A stretch of 52,522 nucleotides of DNA from Bacteroidaceae bacterium (lineage in GTDB: Bacteria > Bacteroidota > Bacteroidia > Bacteroidales > Bacteroidaceae), in the NCBI GenBank assembly GCA_017379075.1, contig JAFNXL010000019.1, positions 1 through 52,522 on the forward strand, in the 5' to 3' direction. The notes under the pieces were generated by a model. That model saw only the letters and a list, made by a program, of their open reading frames with translations. It made no database searches and had not been told where the DNA came from. Position numbers and translations under genes: made by a program. This document shows, one piece after another, positions 9,301-16,002 of the stretch (the first letter of the stretch is position 1; each line of letters begins with the position of its first letter).

Positions 9301-9829
9301 CCTTATAAAGCAAGTTCTTGTTATAAAGTTGCTTCAAGAGCCACCAAAGCGTCTCTATGTAACGGTTGTCATAGGTGATGTATGGATCATCAAGGTCCAC
9401 CCAGTAACCCATCTTGTGAGTAAGGTCGGTCCATTCCTTGGTAAATTTCATCACGTCCTTGCGGCAGGCTGCATTATAGTCGGCCACCGAGATGGTCTTT
9501 CCAATGTCCTCCTTGGTGATACCGAGTGTCTTCTCCACTCCGAGTTCTACGGGAAGGCCATGGGTATCCCAGCCGGCCTTGCGTCTTACCAAGAATCCCT
9601 TCATTGTCTTGTAACGGCAGAAGGTGTCCTTGATGGTACGGGCCATTACGTGGTGGATGCCGGGCATGCCGTTGGCAGAAGGCGGACCTTCATAAAAAAC
9701 AAATGAGGGACATCCTTCTCGTTCTGTCACACTTTTGTGAAAAACGTCTTCATCGTCCCATTGCTGCAACACTTCCTTGTTCACTTGTGACAAGTTCAGT
9801 TGGCTACGATTTGCGAATCTCTTACTCAT
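6341..9829 (-). CDS. ileS: Isoleucine--tRNA ligase
   Basis: Class I synthetase charging tRNA-Ile. From the ATG at 9829 it has 1162 aa (MSKRFANRSQLNLSQVNKEV). An in-frame TTG at 9850 would add seven residues, but the ATG looks better. Domains: Rossmann core with the HIGH-type motif in GMPGIHHVMAR (about residue 58), the CP1 editing insertion (about 190-430, with WTTTPWTLSSN), the KMSKR loop at 710-714 (KNGNKMSKRLG), an anticodon-binding helical domain and a C-terminal extension as in the eukaryote-like (type 2) enzymes. There is no zinc-ribbon tail of the E. coli type. A TAATTTTG box lies upstream on the minus strand (9868-9861). It is the first gene of the dksA-lspA-DUF4296 run. Confidence 0.98.
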   Translation of the reverse strand: MSKRFANRSQLNLSQVNKEVLQQWDDEDVFHKSVTEREGCPSFVFYEGPPSANGMPGIHHVMARTIKDTFCRYKTMKGFLVRRKAGWDTHGLPVELGVEKTLGITKEDIGKTISVADYNAACRKDVMKFTKEWTDLTHKMGYWVDLDDPYITYDNRYIETLWWLLKQLYNKNLLYKGYTIQPYSPAAGTGLSSHELNQPGCYRDVKDTTVIGQFKMKNPKPEMAEWGTPYFIAWTTTPWTLSSNVALCVGPKIDYVAVQTYNAYSGEKMTVVLAKALINMHFNPKAAELALEDYKPGDKLVPFKVVGEYKGTDLVGMEYEQLLPWVKPVSVDEKGNWEDASDKAFRVIPGDYVTTEDGTGIVHIAPTFGADDAFVAKAAGIPSLFMINKKGETRPMVDLTGKFYLMEELDEAFLNACVNKDLYKDYEGRWVKNAYDPQFTVNGKYDEKAAQSAESLDVFICVNMKGENKAFKIEKHVHNYPHCWRTDKPVLYYPLDSWFIRSTAAKERMMELNKTINWKPESTGTGRFGKWLENLNDWNLSRSRYWGTPLPIWRSEEGEEICIGSVEELYNEIEKSIAAGFMTSNPYKEMGFEPGVYNKENYDKIDLHRPYVDDITLVSASGKPMKRELDLIDVWFDSGAMPYAQLHYPFENKEIVDNRTYYPADFIAEGVDQTRGWFFTLHAIATMVFDSISYKNVISNGLVLDKNGNKMSKRLGNAVDPFGAIEEYGSDALRWYMITNSAPWDNLKFDIEGVKEVTRSFFGKLFQTYSFLSMYANVDNWCYEEEDVPMSERPEMDRWIISCLNSLVREVESCYEDYEPTRAGRLIQSFIVDNVSNWFVRLSRKRFWGSAMSTDKLSAYQTLYTCLETVAKLMAPIAPYFADRLYRDLCEATGRDNKSVHLSKFPVADETCIDREKELCMQLAQQVTSMVLSLRKKEDIIVRQPLQRIAIPATDTAQQQRIVSMQHLILEEVNVKELEFVDGQGILVKKVKCNFRTMGKKFGKLMKSVSAAVEALSQEEIAQLEQGSVTVSLAEGQEVCIEREDVEIFSEDIPGWTVANEGSLTVALDIQITQELKQEGIAREFVKRIQNLRKESGFEITDRICVTIEHNELTDGALENFKEYICAQVLADSLDVVDEIKDDYKVLDFEDFQGKIVIVKNN

Positions 9830-9950
9830 ATTTGATATATCTTTTTTCAATTTTGATTCGCAAAATTACATATTTTTGTGCAATATACCTAATATAATAT
9901 AGAGTTTTTTCATTTGACGAAAAAATCCCCCATAACTTATTAAATTTGAA

Positions 9951-9992
9951 GGGTGTCCGAAAATCGCCGCAGCGTTGCTTTTTCGGACACCC
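9951..9992. terminator. Terminator-like hairpin, 13-bp perfect stem
   Basis: GGGTGTCCGAAAA (9951-9963) pairs with TTTTCGGACACCC (9980-9992) around a 16-nt loop. It lies just 3' of the minus-strand PurF-like gene and upstream of the ileS promoter, so it probably ends the PurF-like transcript. Confidence 0.7.
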
Positions 9993-10060
9993 CTCAAGGT
10001 GTATGTTCTAAAAATTATGTCGAGTTAGATTCCGCTCTTTTTCGAGTGTGCTTTTGTTGT

Positions 10061-11488
10061 CTATTCCAACTGCCCCTTAATGGTGTGAGCGCTGCTTCCG
10101 TCAAAGCAATGCGTACAAAGCTGACACTTGGGCAAGCCTATGGCCTGAACCAACGTCTCAAGTTTGCTGAACATCAATGAGTCCAGACTAAGGCGCTTCG
10201 CAATCTCGGACACCATGCACTTGTATTCCGGAGAGTCCGTCTGCGTATAGGCCTCCACATTCTTGTTCATGTCGCCTTCAATGTCCTGAATAATCTGGCG
10301 GGTGATGAGTTCCAACTCGGTCTTGCTTGCCGCAAAATTGATGAAGGGGCATCCATAAACCAGGGGCGGGCAAGCAATACGCATGTGTATTTCCTTTGCG
10401 CCCAGTTCGCGGAGCGCCACGGTCTTGTCCTTCAGCTGGTTTCCGCGCACAATGGAGTCATCACAGAAAAGCACACGCTTTCCGTTCAAGACCTCCTTGT
10501 TGGGGATAAGTTTCATTTTTGCCACCAAACTGCGCAAGTTTGGATTGGCAGGCATGAAGCTTCTGGGCCAAGTGGGCGTATATTTGCTGACGGCACGCTG
10601 ATAGGGGACCTTATGCCCGTTGGCATATCCCACCGCCATTCCGATGCCGCTGTCTGGAATTCCGCATGCACAATCCACTTCTGTGGTATCCTGCTCGCCC
10701 ATCAGTCGGCCACATTCGTGACGTACCTCTTCCACATTGCGGTTCTCGTAACAACTGGTGGGGAATCCGTAATAGACCCACAGGAACGAGCATATCTGCA
10801 TCTTCTTGTTGGGGCGGCGTAGCTGTTCCATGCCGTCGGGACGGATGCGGACAATTTCACCCGGGCCCAGGAAATGTGTGATTTCATATTCCAGTGTGGG
10901 GAAAGCAGAGCTCTCGCTTGTTACAGCCATGGCTCCGTCCTTCTGGCCCACCACAATAGGGGTGCGTCCCCATGAATCACGGGCAGCGATGATGCCGTCT
11001 TCCGTGAGCAGAAGCATGGAGCAAGACCCCTCGATATTGCGGAAGACATTCTCTATGCCGTCCACAAAGTCCTTTCCTTTTATTATAAGAAGGGCAGTCA
11101 GTTCTGTCGGATTGATTCTTCCGCTGGAAAATTCGCTAAGGTGCATGTTCTCGCTCAACAGTTGCTGTGCCAGCTGCTCCATATTGTTGATTTTTGCCAC
11201 GGTGACCAAAGCAAAACGTCCCAAATGCGAGTTCATCAGCATGGGCTGCGCGTCTGTGTCGCTGATTACGCCAATTCCGCTGTTGCCTACAAACTTGTCC
11301 AACTCGGGCTCAAAACGCGTCCGGAAATATGTGTTCTCAAGATTGTGGATGCTACGATAGAATCCCAATTCTTCCGAATACGAGGCCATACCGCCTCTTC
11401 GGGTTCCCATATGCGATTGATAATCTGTGCCGTAAAACAGATCGGCCACGCAAGGTTGCTGCGCCACTGTGCCAAAAAAACCGCCCAT
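10061..11488 (-). CDS. Amidophosphoribosyltransferase homologue lacking the N-terminal catalytic Cys
   Basis: 475 aa with the PurF architecture: N-terminal Ntn-type glutaminase domain (about 1-235; RRGGMASYSEEL, SHLGRFALVTVAKI, DSWGRTPIVVGQKDG) and C-terminal phosphoribosyltransferase domain with the PRPP loop VLFCDDSIVRGNQ. In true PurF the mature N-terminus is Cys (MCGI...). Here it begins MGGFFGT, so the nucleophile is Gly and glutamine hydrolysis should be lost. Bacteroidales often carry such a second PurF-like gene, and it may use free ammonia or have a different role. Two Cys pairs near the end (CQLCTHC) could bind metal or an Fe-S cluster as in some PurF proteins. A TAACTTTG box lies upstream (11550-11543, minus). 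Confidence 0.9.
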   Translation of the reverse strand: MGGFFGTVAQQPCVADLFYGTDYQSHMGTRRGGMASYSEELGFYRSIHNLENTYFRTRFEPELDKFVGNSGIGVISDTDAQPMLMNSHLGRFALVTVAKINNMEQLAQQLLSENMHLSEFSSGRINPTELTALLIIKGKDFVDGIENVFRNIEGSCSMLLLTEDGIIAARDSWGRTPIVVGQKDGAMAVTSESSAFPTLEYEITHFLGPGEIVRIRPDGMEQLRRPNKKMQICSFLWVYYGFPTSCYENRNVEEVRHECGRLMGEQDTTEVDCACGIPDSGIGMAVGYANGHKVPYQRAVSKYTPTWPRSFMPANPNLRSLVAKMKLIPNKEVLNGKRVLFCDDSIVRGNQLKDKTVALRELGAKEIHMRIACPPLVYGCPFINFAASKTELELITRQIIQDIEGDMNKNVEAYTQTDSPEYKCMVSEIAKRLSLDSLMFSKLETLVQAIGLPKCQLCTHCFDGSSAHTIKGQLE

Positions 11489-11655
11489 ATTGCTTCTATA
11501 TAAAAACTAAAGGTTGTTTATTATTCCTAATTTTTTGAAAGGCAAAGTTATTGAAATTCCTGCCAAAATCCTAATATATACTTCAAAAAATATACTATTT
11601 ACAGCCGTTTTGTGATTATTTTCCGCATCATCGCCCCGTTTGTGATGCTTTTTTG

Positions 11656-11663
11656 TATCTTTG
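11656..11663 (+). promoter_or_regulatory. TATCTTTG -7 box just before the TonB receptor start
   Basis: TATCTTTG fits the Bacteroidota TAnnTTTG element and ends only 5 nt before the ATG at 11669, so the mRNA would be leaderless or nearly so. No TTTG was found at the right distance upstream; the nearest (11639-11642) is 13 nt away instead of 19-21. Confidence 0.4.
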
Positions 11664-11668
11664 CAGTT

Positions 11669-13534
11669 ATGAATTTCAGAACAATCCTTTCTTCCCTTTT
11701 CTGCTCCTGCGCCATTTGCGCCTGGGGGCAGAGGACAAGCCCCGTAGACTCCATTCCCCTTTCGGCGCTGAACGAGATTGTGGTTACCGGCACACCGGTG
11801 GCCGCCCAGACAAAGCATATCCCTTATAGCGTCACCGTTGTAGAGGACAAACAACTGCAGGCTTCGGGAAAGGGCCAGTTGCTTTCCGCCCTGTCCGGAA
11901 GCATTCCCGGGCTGTTCGTGGCAGAAAGGAACATACTGGGCTTCGGAGTCAGCACCGGAGGCTCGGGAGGCATTAAAATCCGCGGAGTGGGCGGAGAACC
12001 CACCAATGCGGTGCTGATGATGGTGGACGGACAGCCACAATACGCCGGACTCTTCAGCCATCATGTGGCAGATGTCTACGGAAAGGAATATGTAGACCAC
12101 GTAGAAGTGCTCAGAGGACCAGGCTCTGTGCTTTACGGCTCCAATGCAATGGGGGGCGTGATAAATGTCATCACCAAACAGGCAAAGAAAGACGGCTGCC
12201 ACACAAGCCTGACATCACAATACGGGTCATACAACACTTGGCAGACCCACCTGACGAACATGGCACGCAAGGGACGCTTCTCCTCTCTGGTGTCATTGGG
12301 ATTCGACCGCACTGACGGCGTGCAGGAAGGGTTCGACTTCAAGCAAGGCGACTTGTATGCAAAAATAGGATTCGAGGCCAGCGAGAAATGGAAGTTGCAG
12401 GCAGATTATGCGCTGACGAAATTTTTGGCCGATGATCCCGTTTATCCAAGAGTGTACAAGAACGACCCCACGGGCGTCTACCACCAGAATGTGGTTCGCG
12501 GAAGCGCGTCCGTGTCAGCCGCCAACAAATACCGCCGCACCAACGGAAACGTGCGAGCCTATTACAGCTACGGCAACCATTTCATAGAAGACCCCGCTCC
12601 GTTCCATAGCACAGACGACAGGCTGGGCATCATCTTGCAGCAGAATTTCACGCTGTGGGAAAACGGCTCCGCCACAGCCGGATTCGACTTTGACACCTAT
12701 TCGGGAGAGATTCCACTCTCCGGAGGAAAAGATTTCTCCCAGGCGCCGTTGGCCACACTCAAGCGCAAACGCATAACGGAATACTCGCCCTATATCACCC
12801 TGAGCCATACCTTCCTGCATGAACGCCTTTCCGCCAACGCCGGTTTGCGCATGGCAGGCAGCAGCCTTTTCGGCACACATTGGATTCCACAGGCCGGCAT
12901 CACGGCCAGTCCTGCAGACGGATGGAACATCAGGGGAGCCGTGGCGCGCGGATTCAGGAACCCCTCGTTCAAGGAACTCTATCTTTACAAGATGGCCAAC
13001 GCAGAACTGGAACCGGAAAAGATGACCAACTACGAAGTGGGCGTGGGAAAGACTTTTGGCCCGCTGCTCAGCGTTGACCTCACCGGCTACATCAGCCACG
13101 GAACCAATCTGATTGCCGTGCTGGACGGAAAGAACCAAAATATGGGAGAATTCACGAACAAGGGCGTGGAACTCACCATCAAGAGCAAGCCGCTGAAATG
13201 GATGGGCGTGCAGGCAAACTACAGCTTCATGCACACCGATGTGGACAACCTCACCGGCGCACCACGCCACCAGTACTATCTGGCATTGGACCTGATGCCC
13301 CACCCCAAATGGGAACTGCATCCACAGCTCAAGGGCGCAAACCGCCTGTTTGTCTCGCAAGACACCGACTTGCAGAATTTCGTGCTCCTGGGCATAAAGG
13401 CATCGTACAGCCCCACAAAATGGCTACAACTATTCGTAACTGCCGATAACCTCACCAATGCCCACTATTGCATCATGAAGGGATATGAAATGCCCGGCAT
13501 ATCGGCACAGGGAGGATTCCGTCTCAACTTCTGA
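11669..13534 (+). CDS. TonB-dependent outer-membrane receptor
   Basis: From the ATG at 11669 the protein has 621 aa. An upstream GTG (11612) is in frame but would put junk before a good signal peptide (MNFRTILSSLFCSCAICAWG). Then come a TonB box-like segment (LNEIVVTG), a plug domain (YSVTVVEDKQL ... LRGPGSVLYGSNAMGGVINVIT) and a 22-strand type barrel ending in GISAQGGFRLNF with the terminal Phe. There is no N-terminal carboxypeptidase-like domain and no SusD gene next to it. That makes it more like siderophore, haem or cobalamin receptors (BtuB/FepA type) than SusC glycan porins. Substrate unknown. Confidence 0.95.
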   Translation: MNFRTILSSLFCSCAICAWGQRTSPVDSIPLSALNEIVVTGTPVAAQTKHIPYSVTVVEDKQLQASGKGQLLSALSGSIPGLFVAERNILGFGVSTGGSGGIKIRGVGGEPTNAVLMMVDGQPQYAGLFSHHVADVYGKEYVDHVEVLRGPGSVLYGSNAMGGVINVITKQAKKDGCHTSLTSQYGSYNTWQTHLTNMARKGRFSSLVSLGFDRTDGVQEGFDFKQGDLYAKIGFEASEKWKLQADYALTKFLADDPVYPRVYKNDPTGVYHQNVVRGSASVSAANKYRRTNGNVRAYYSYGNHFIEDPAPFHSTDDRLGIILQQNFTLWENGSATAGFDFDTYSGEIPLSGGKDFSQAPLATLKRKRITEYSPYITLSHTFLHERLSANAGLRMAGSSLFGTHWIPQAGITASPADGWNIRGAVARGFRNPSFKELYLYKMANAELEPEKMTNYEVGVGKTFGPLLSVDLTGYISHGTNLIAVLDGKNQNMGEFTNKGVELTIKSKPLKWMGVQANYSFMHTDVDNLTGAPRHQYYLALDLMPHPKWELHPQLKGANRLFVSQDTDLQNFVLLGIKASYSPTKWLQLFVTADNLTNAHYCIMKGYEMPGISAQGGFRLNF

Positions 13535-14004
13535 CACAGCTCTCCCCCCACCCTCTTCCTTTTTCCAAGAACGGTAAAGCAGTTTTCGATGCAATGCAAT
13601 TTATTAGAACATCAACGGTATTGTAGGACTAATGAAATCGGACTGTCCTACCCCTTTCTTCATTCCAAAAACGCAAAATGCAAAACCTTTATACATCCAA
13701 TTGATTTATAGCATAAAATAATATCATTAACTTTACATTTTCTTTGCAATAAAGGCGAAAAGGGGGAGTGATGGGTGATTTTGGAGGTAAAAGAGAGATT
13801 GAAAAGTTTATTTGAAGAATGAGATTTCGACCTATAGGTTAAGTTTGCATTTTTGCATTTTGCATTTTGATTTTTTTTAAGACCAAATAGGGGCACACCT
13901 TATTATATTAATGAATGATATTGATTAATTGATTATATATAATATAGGCCGCACCCCCCATACTTTTTTTGCACCGTGCAAAATGCAAAAATGCAAAGTT
14001 GGTG

Positions 14005-14544
14005 TTATTCGCTGCTATTCAATATGTTACACCTCTTTATGTGGATAGATTCCTTTGCATTTTGCAGTAAAATGTCCACATTATCGTGTGTTTTCACCCC
14101 ATATTGGCGCCCTCCAAAGCACACAAAATCGGGAAAATATTCCACAGGATACCGTTCAGAGACCACTTTTTTGATTTCTACCGTCTCATTTTTTCCATTT
14201 GGATGCAGGCTGAAATAGACTTCCGGTATCAGAGAATAGAAAAAAGCGCTGTCAGCAGTGAATTCTGCGTAACTTCCAGGCCATTCATTTACAAATATGC
14301 CATTTTCGTCTATGCGGCCAACCACGCAAAACGTATCACAAAGCAGCGGTTTTGTGTCCGTTTTTGCACTTTCAGGAACAATATCAGGCTGAATCTGTCC
14401 GCAGAGAAGAACAAAAAAGCGTCGCAACAAACACCAATGAAGACCCGCAGTGAGATGCTGAACAAAGTACATAAATCTGTAGCCATCCGTCGTATTGGCG
14501 CAATCAACCGTGACATTGAACAGCCCGTAACGCATTGCCAACAC
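14005..14544 (-). CDS. Hypothetical protein or gene remnant
   Basis: 179 codons open on the minus strand. The second half (about residues 70-160: GRIDENGIFVNEWPGSYAEF ... YFSLHPNGKNETVEIKKVV ... VSERYPVEYFPDFVCFGG) reads like a real globular protein. The first half is Cys/Arg-rich and looks like non-coding DNA, and a competing plus-strand frame overlaps it (14086-14712). I suspect a gene that has lost its 5' part. No family recognised; it sits in remnant, repeat-rich DNA with no partners. Confidence 0.3.
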   Translation of the reverse strand: MLAMRYGLFNVTVDCANTTDGYRFMYFVQHLTAGLHWCLLRRFFVLLCGQIQPDIVPESAKTDTKPLLCDTFCVVGRIDENGIFVNEWPGSYAEFTADSAFFYSLIPEVYFSLHPNGKNETVEIKKVVSERYPVEYFPDFVCFGGRQYGVKTHDNVDILLQNAKESIHIKRCNILNSSE

Positions 14545-14581
14545 AAAATTTCTTTACACCTCTCCAGGCGCATGGCATGGA

Positions 14582-14613
14582 AAAATTTACGGCATGGCGT
14601 GGCCGTAAATTTT
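14582..14613. repeat. 12-bp perfect inverted repeat
   Basis: AAAATTTACGGC (14582-14593) and GCCGTAAATTTT (14602-14613) around the loop ATGGCGTG. The flanks repeat GGCATGG and GCCACGC, so the hairpin can grow with mismatches. No gene ends directly beside it. Confidence 0.6.
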
Positions 14614-14826
14614 CTCTCGCCACGCAAAAATATAGAGCAATCTTTGACAAACAAGTGTATCCTAATAAAATTTTACAAAATAAGCAAAGATACACAACAA
14701 AACAACCATTAGCTGTTAGCCATTGGCCATTGGCGAAGCAGCGAAATACAAACCAATAACTAAACATTAAACACAATGCTCAAATCAAATCCGCCCAACC
14801 GTCAAATATGCACACAAAGAAAAGGC

Positions 14827-15060
14827 GTCTGACAAGACGCGAAGCCGAAGGCGAATAGCCGCGGGTCTTGAACCCGTGGAAATAAAAGGAAGAGTAGAAA
14901 AAAGCGTCTGTAAAGACGCGGAACGGCAACGTGGCCGAGGACTTGAAAGTCCATCGGTATTGAAAATCCCCGTCTTTCAGACGCCCTTAATTGTGAGGGC
15001 TTTATGCCTTCCACGGGTTTGAAAACCCGCGGCTATTTAACTTCCCGTCTTTCAGACGGA
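14827..15060. repeat. REP-like cluster of short palindromic modules (copy 1)
   Basis: Consecutive small hairpins: GCGTCTGACAAGACGC, GCCGCGGGTCTTGAACCCG, GCGTCTGTAAAGACGC, CCCGTCTTTCAGACG, CCACGGGTTTGAAAACCCG and again CCCGTCTTTCAGACGG. The same modules recur at 46816-47215, so this is a dispersed repeat family. A second shared module, CGGCATAGCTCAAGCAAGCT, follows at about 15214 and recurs near 47087. No coding function. Confidence 0.8.
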
Positions 15061-15347
15061 TAATTAACAACCCTTCACTAACAAGCTAATGGCTAACAGC
15101 ATCCCTAAACGTCATCCTGAACTTGTTTCAGGATCTGTCCGCGGAGAAGGAAAAGAAAAGGCTCGCAGTGAGATGCTGAAATAAAGTTAACTTTGTTCAA
15201 TTTGCTCACGCTCGGCATAGCTCAAGCAAGCTTGACTCTGCTCTCGCTTAACCGCAAATTTCAGCATGACAATATGAAGAGCCAACGGCCAATAGCCAAA
15301 AGCCAAAGTAAAACAAACTAAAAACTAACCCTTTAACAAGACTTCTT

Positions 15348-15443
15348 ATGAAAAACAAAGAAACCTGGAAACTAATCATCCAAGCCGTAATCAGTATCCT
15401 TTCGGCCATCGCCACTACGCTTGGATTGAATTCATGCCTTTGA
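15348..15443 (+). CDS. Smalltalk protein (31-aa micro-protein)
   Basis: ATG at 15348 to TGA at 15443. The protein begins MKNKETWKLIIQAVISILSA and ends IATTLGLNSCL. It matches the Bacteroidales 'smalltalk' family: charged start, one hydrophobic segment, and the ending LGLNSCL. These micro-proteins usually sit beside an HU-like protein, a DUF4248 protein and an N-acetylmuramoyl-L-alanine amidase in mobile elements; none of these is left here, so this copy looks orphaned. A clear terminator follows at 15610. Function of the family unknown. Confidence 0.85.
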   Translation: MKNKETWKLIIQAVISILSAIATTLGLNSCL

Positions 15444-15609
15444 GCCTTTGAGCAGCGAGTGATGAGTAATGAGCGATGAGCTTAAAGAGGAAATGTAGGA
15501 CCCCTCTCACTACTCAAAGCTCAAAAATCTGTGGTCATCTGTCGCATCGGCGTCATCTGCGTGCAAATATTGAGTGATGAGTAAGCTGACAGCTAACGCT
15601 AAAAACACA

Positions 15610-15635
15610 AAAACCCACCCAAATAGGTGGGTTTT
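15610..15635 (+). terminator. Rho-independent terminator
   Basis: AAAACCCACC (15610-15619), loop CAAATA, GGTGGGTTTT (15626-15635), perfect 10-bp stem with a T-rich end. It lies 170 nt downstream of smalltalk. Confidence 0.85.
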
Positions 15636-15812
15636 GTCTATTTTAAGGGCATTTCAATGCGAAAACACCCCCTCAAAACGTCCCATTTTTATCCCTTTTG
15701 CAAAGAAATGCAAAGGCAGAATACGCTAACTATAACAATATCAATACTTTGCATTTTTGCATTTTGCAGTTTTTGCAATGAATGGGTATGCAGACTAAGC
15801 AGTGGCTTCACT

Positions 15813-15914
15813 ATCTAATATTCTTTTCTTTTTTGCGTTCTTTATGATGTTATGAAGCAAATTTAACAAAAAGATACGATATATGCCTGGCCTATCACAA
15901 ATTATCTTTGCCCT
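15813..15914 (-). pseudogene. Scar of a cas9 locus: promoter region plus first codons
   Basis: On the minus strand this stretch closely matches the DNA before and at the cas9 start (47549-47658): GGCAAAGATA, ATTTGTGATAGGCC, ATATCGTATCTTTTTGTTAA, ATTTGCTTCATAA, CATAAAGAA. It then enters the gene itself: AAGAAAAGAATATTAGAT here against ATGAAAAGAATTTTAGGC in cas9. The start codon is lost (ATG to AAG), codons for KRIL remain, and a stop soon follows. The tracrRNA promoter box TATCTTTG (15903-15910, plus strand) is also kept, but the match stops at the first bases of the tracrRNA. Confidence 0.8.
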
Positions 15915-15981
15915 CATCACACATCTATATTCCAGACTCTGGTATAGGGTGGCGCTCAGAATTTCAAGAACCACCCTATAA
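15915..15981 (-). repeat. Copy of the cas9 3' flank with 10-bp hairpin
   Basis: Read on the minus strand it matches 52147-52212 downstream of cas9 with few differences (TAGGGTGGTTCTTG, ATTCTGAG, CAGAGTCTGGAATATAGATG, TGTGATGAG). TATAGGGTGG (15943-15952) and CCACCCTATA (15971-15980) form a perfect 10-bp stem just after the stop of the GH106-like gene, so it may also serve as that gene's terminator. It joins the cas9 5'-flank copy without a gap. Confidence 0.8.
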
Positions 15982-16002
15982 AGTATCGCTTCCTAATCGG
16001 CA

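Larger units (their letters stand above)
13671..15778. repeat. Scattered (T)TTGCATTTTTGCATTTTGCA-type repeats
   Basis: Short runs of the heptamer ATGCAAA and its complement recur in both orientations in this gene-poor stretch: near 13671, 13848-13868, 13977-13999, 14056-14067 and 15749-15772. They flank the poorly coding DNA on both sides. They could be protein-binding sites of a decayed element or simple low-complexity sequence. The stretch 13535-13670 between the TonB gene and the first repeat holds no gene I can support. Confidence 0.45.

Noticed and set aside
14086-14712. 208-codon plus-strand frame in the remnant region
   Set aside because: Composition rich in Cys, Phe and Lys without fold-like pattern; overlaps the more protein-like minus frame.
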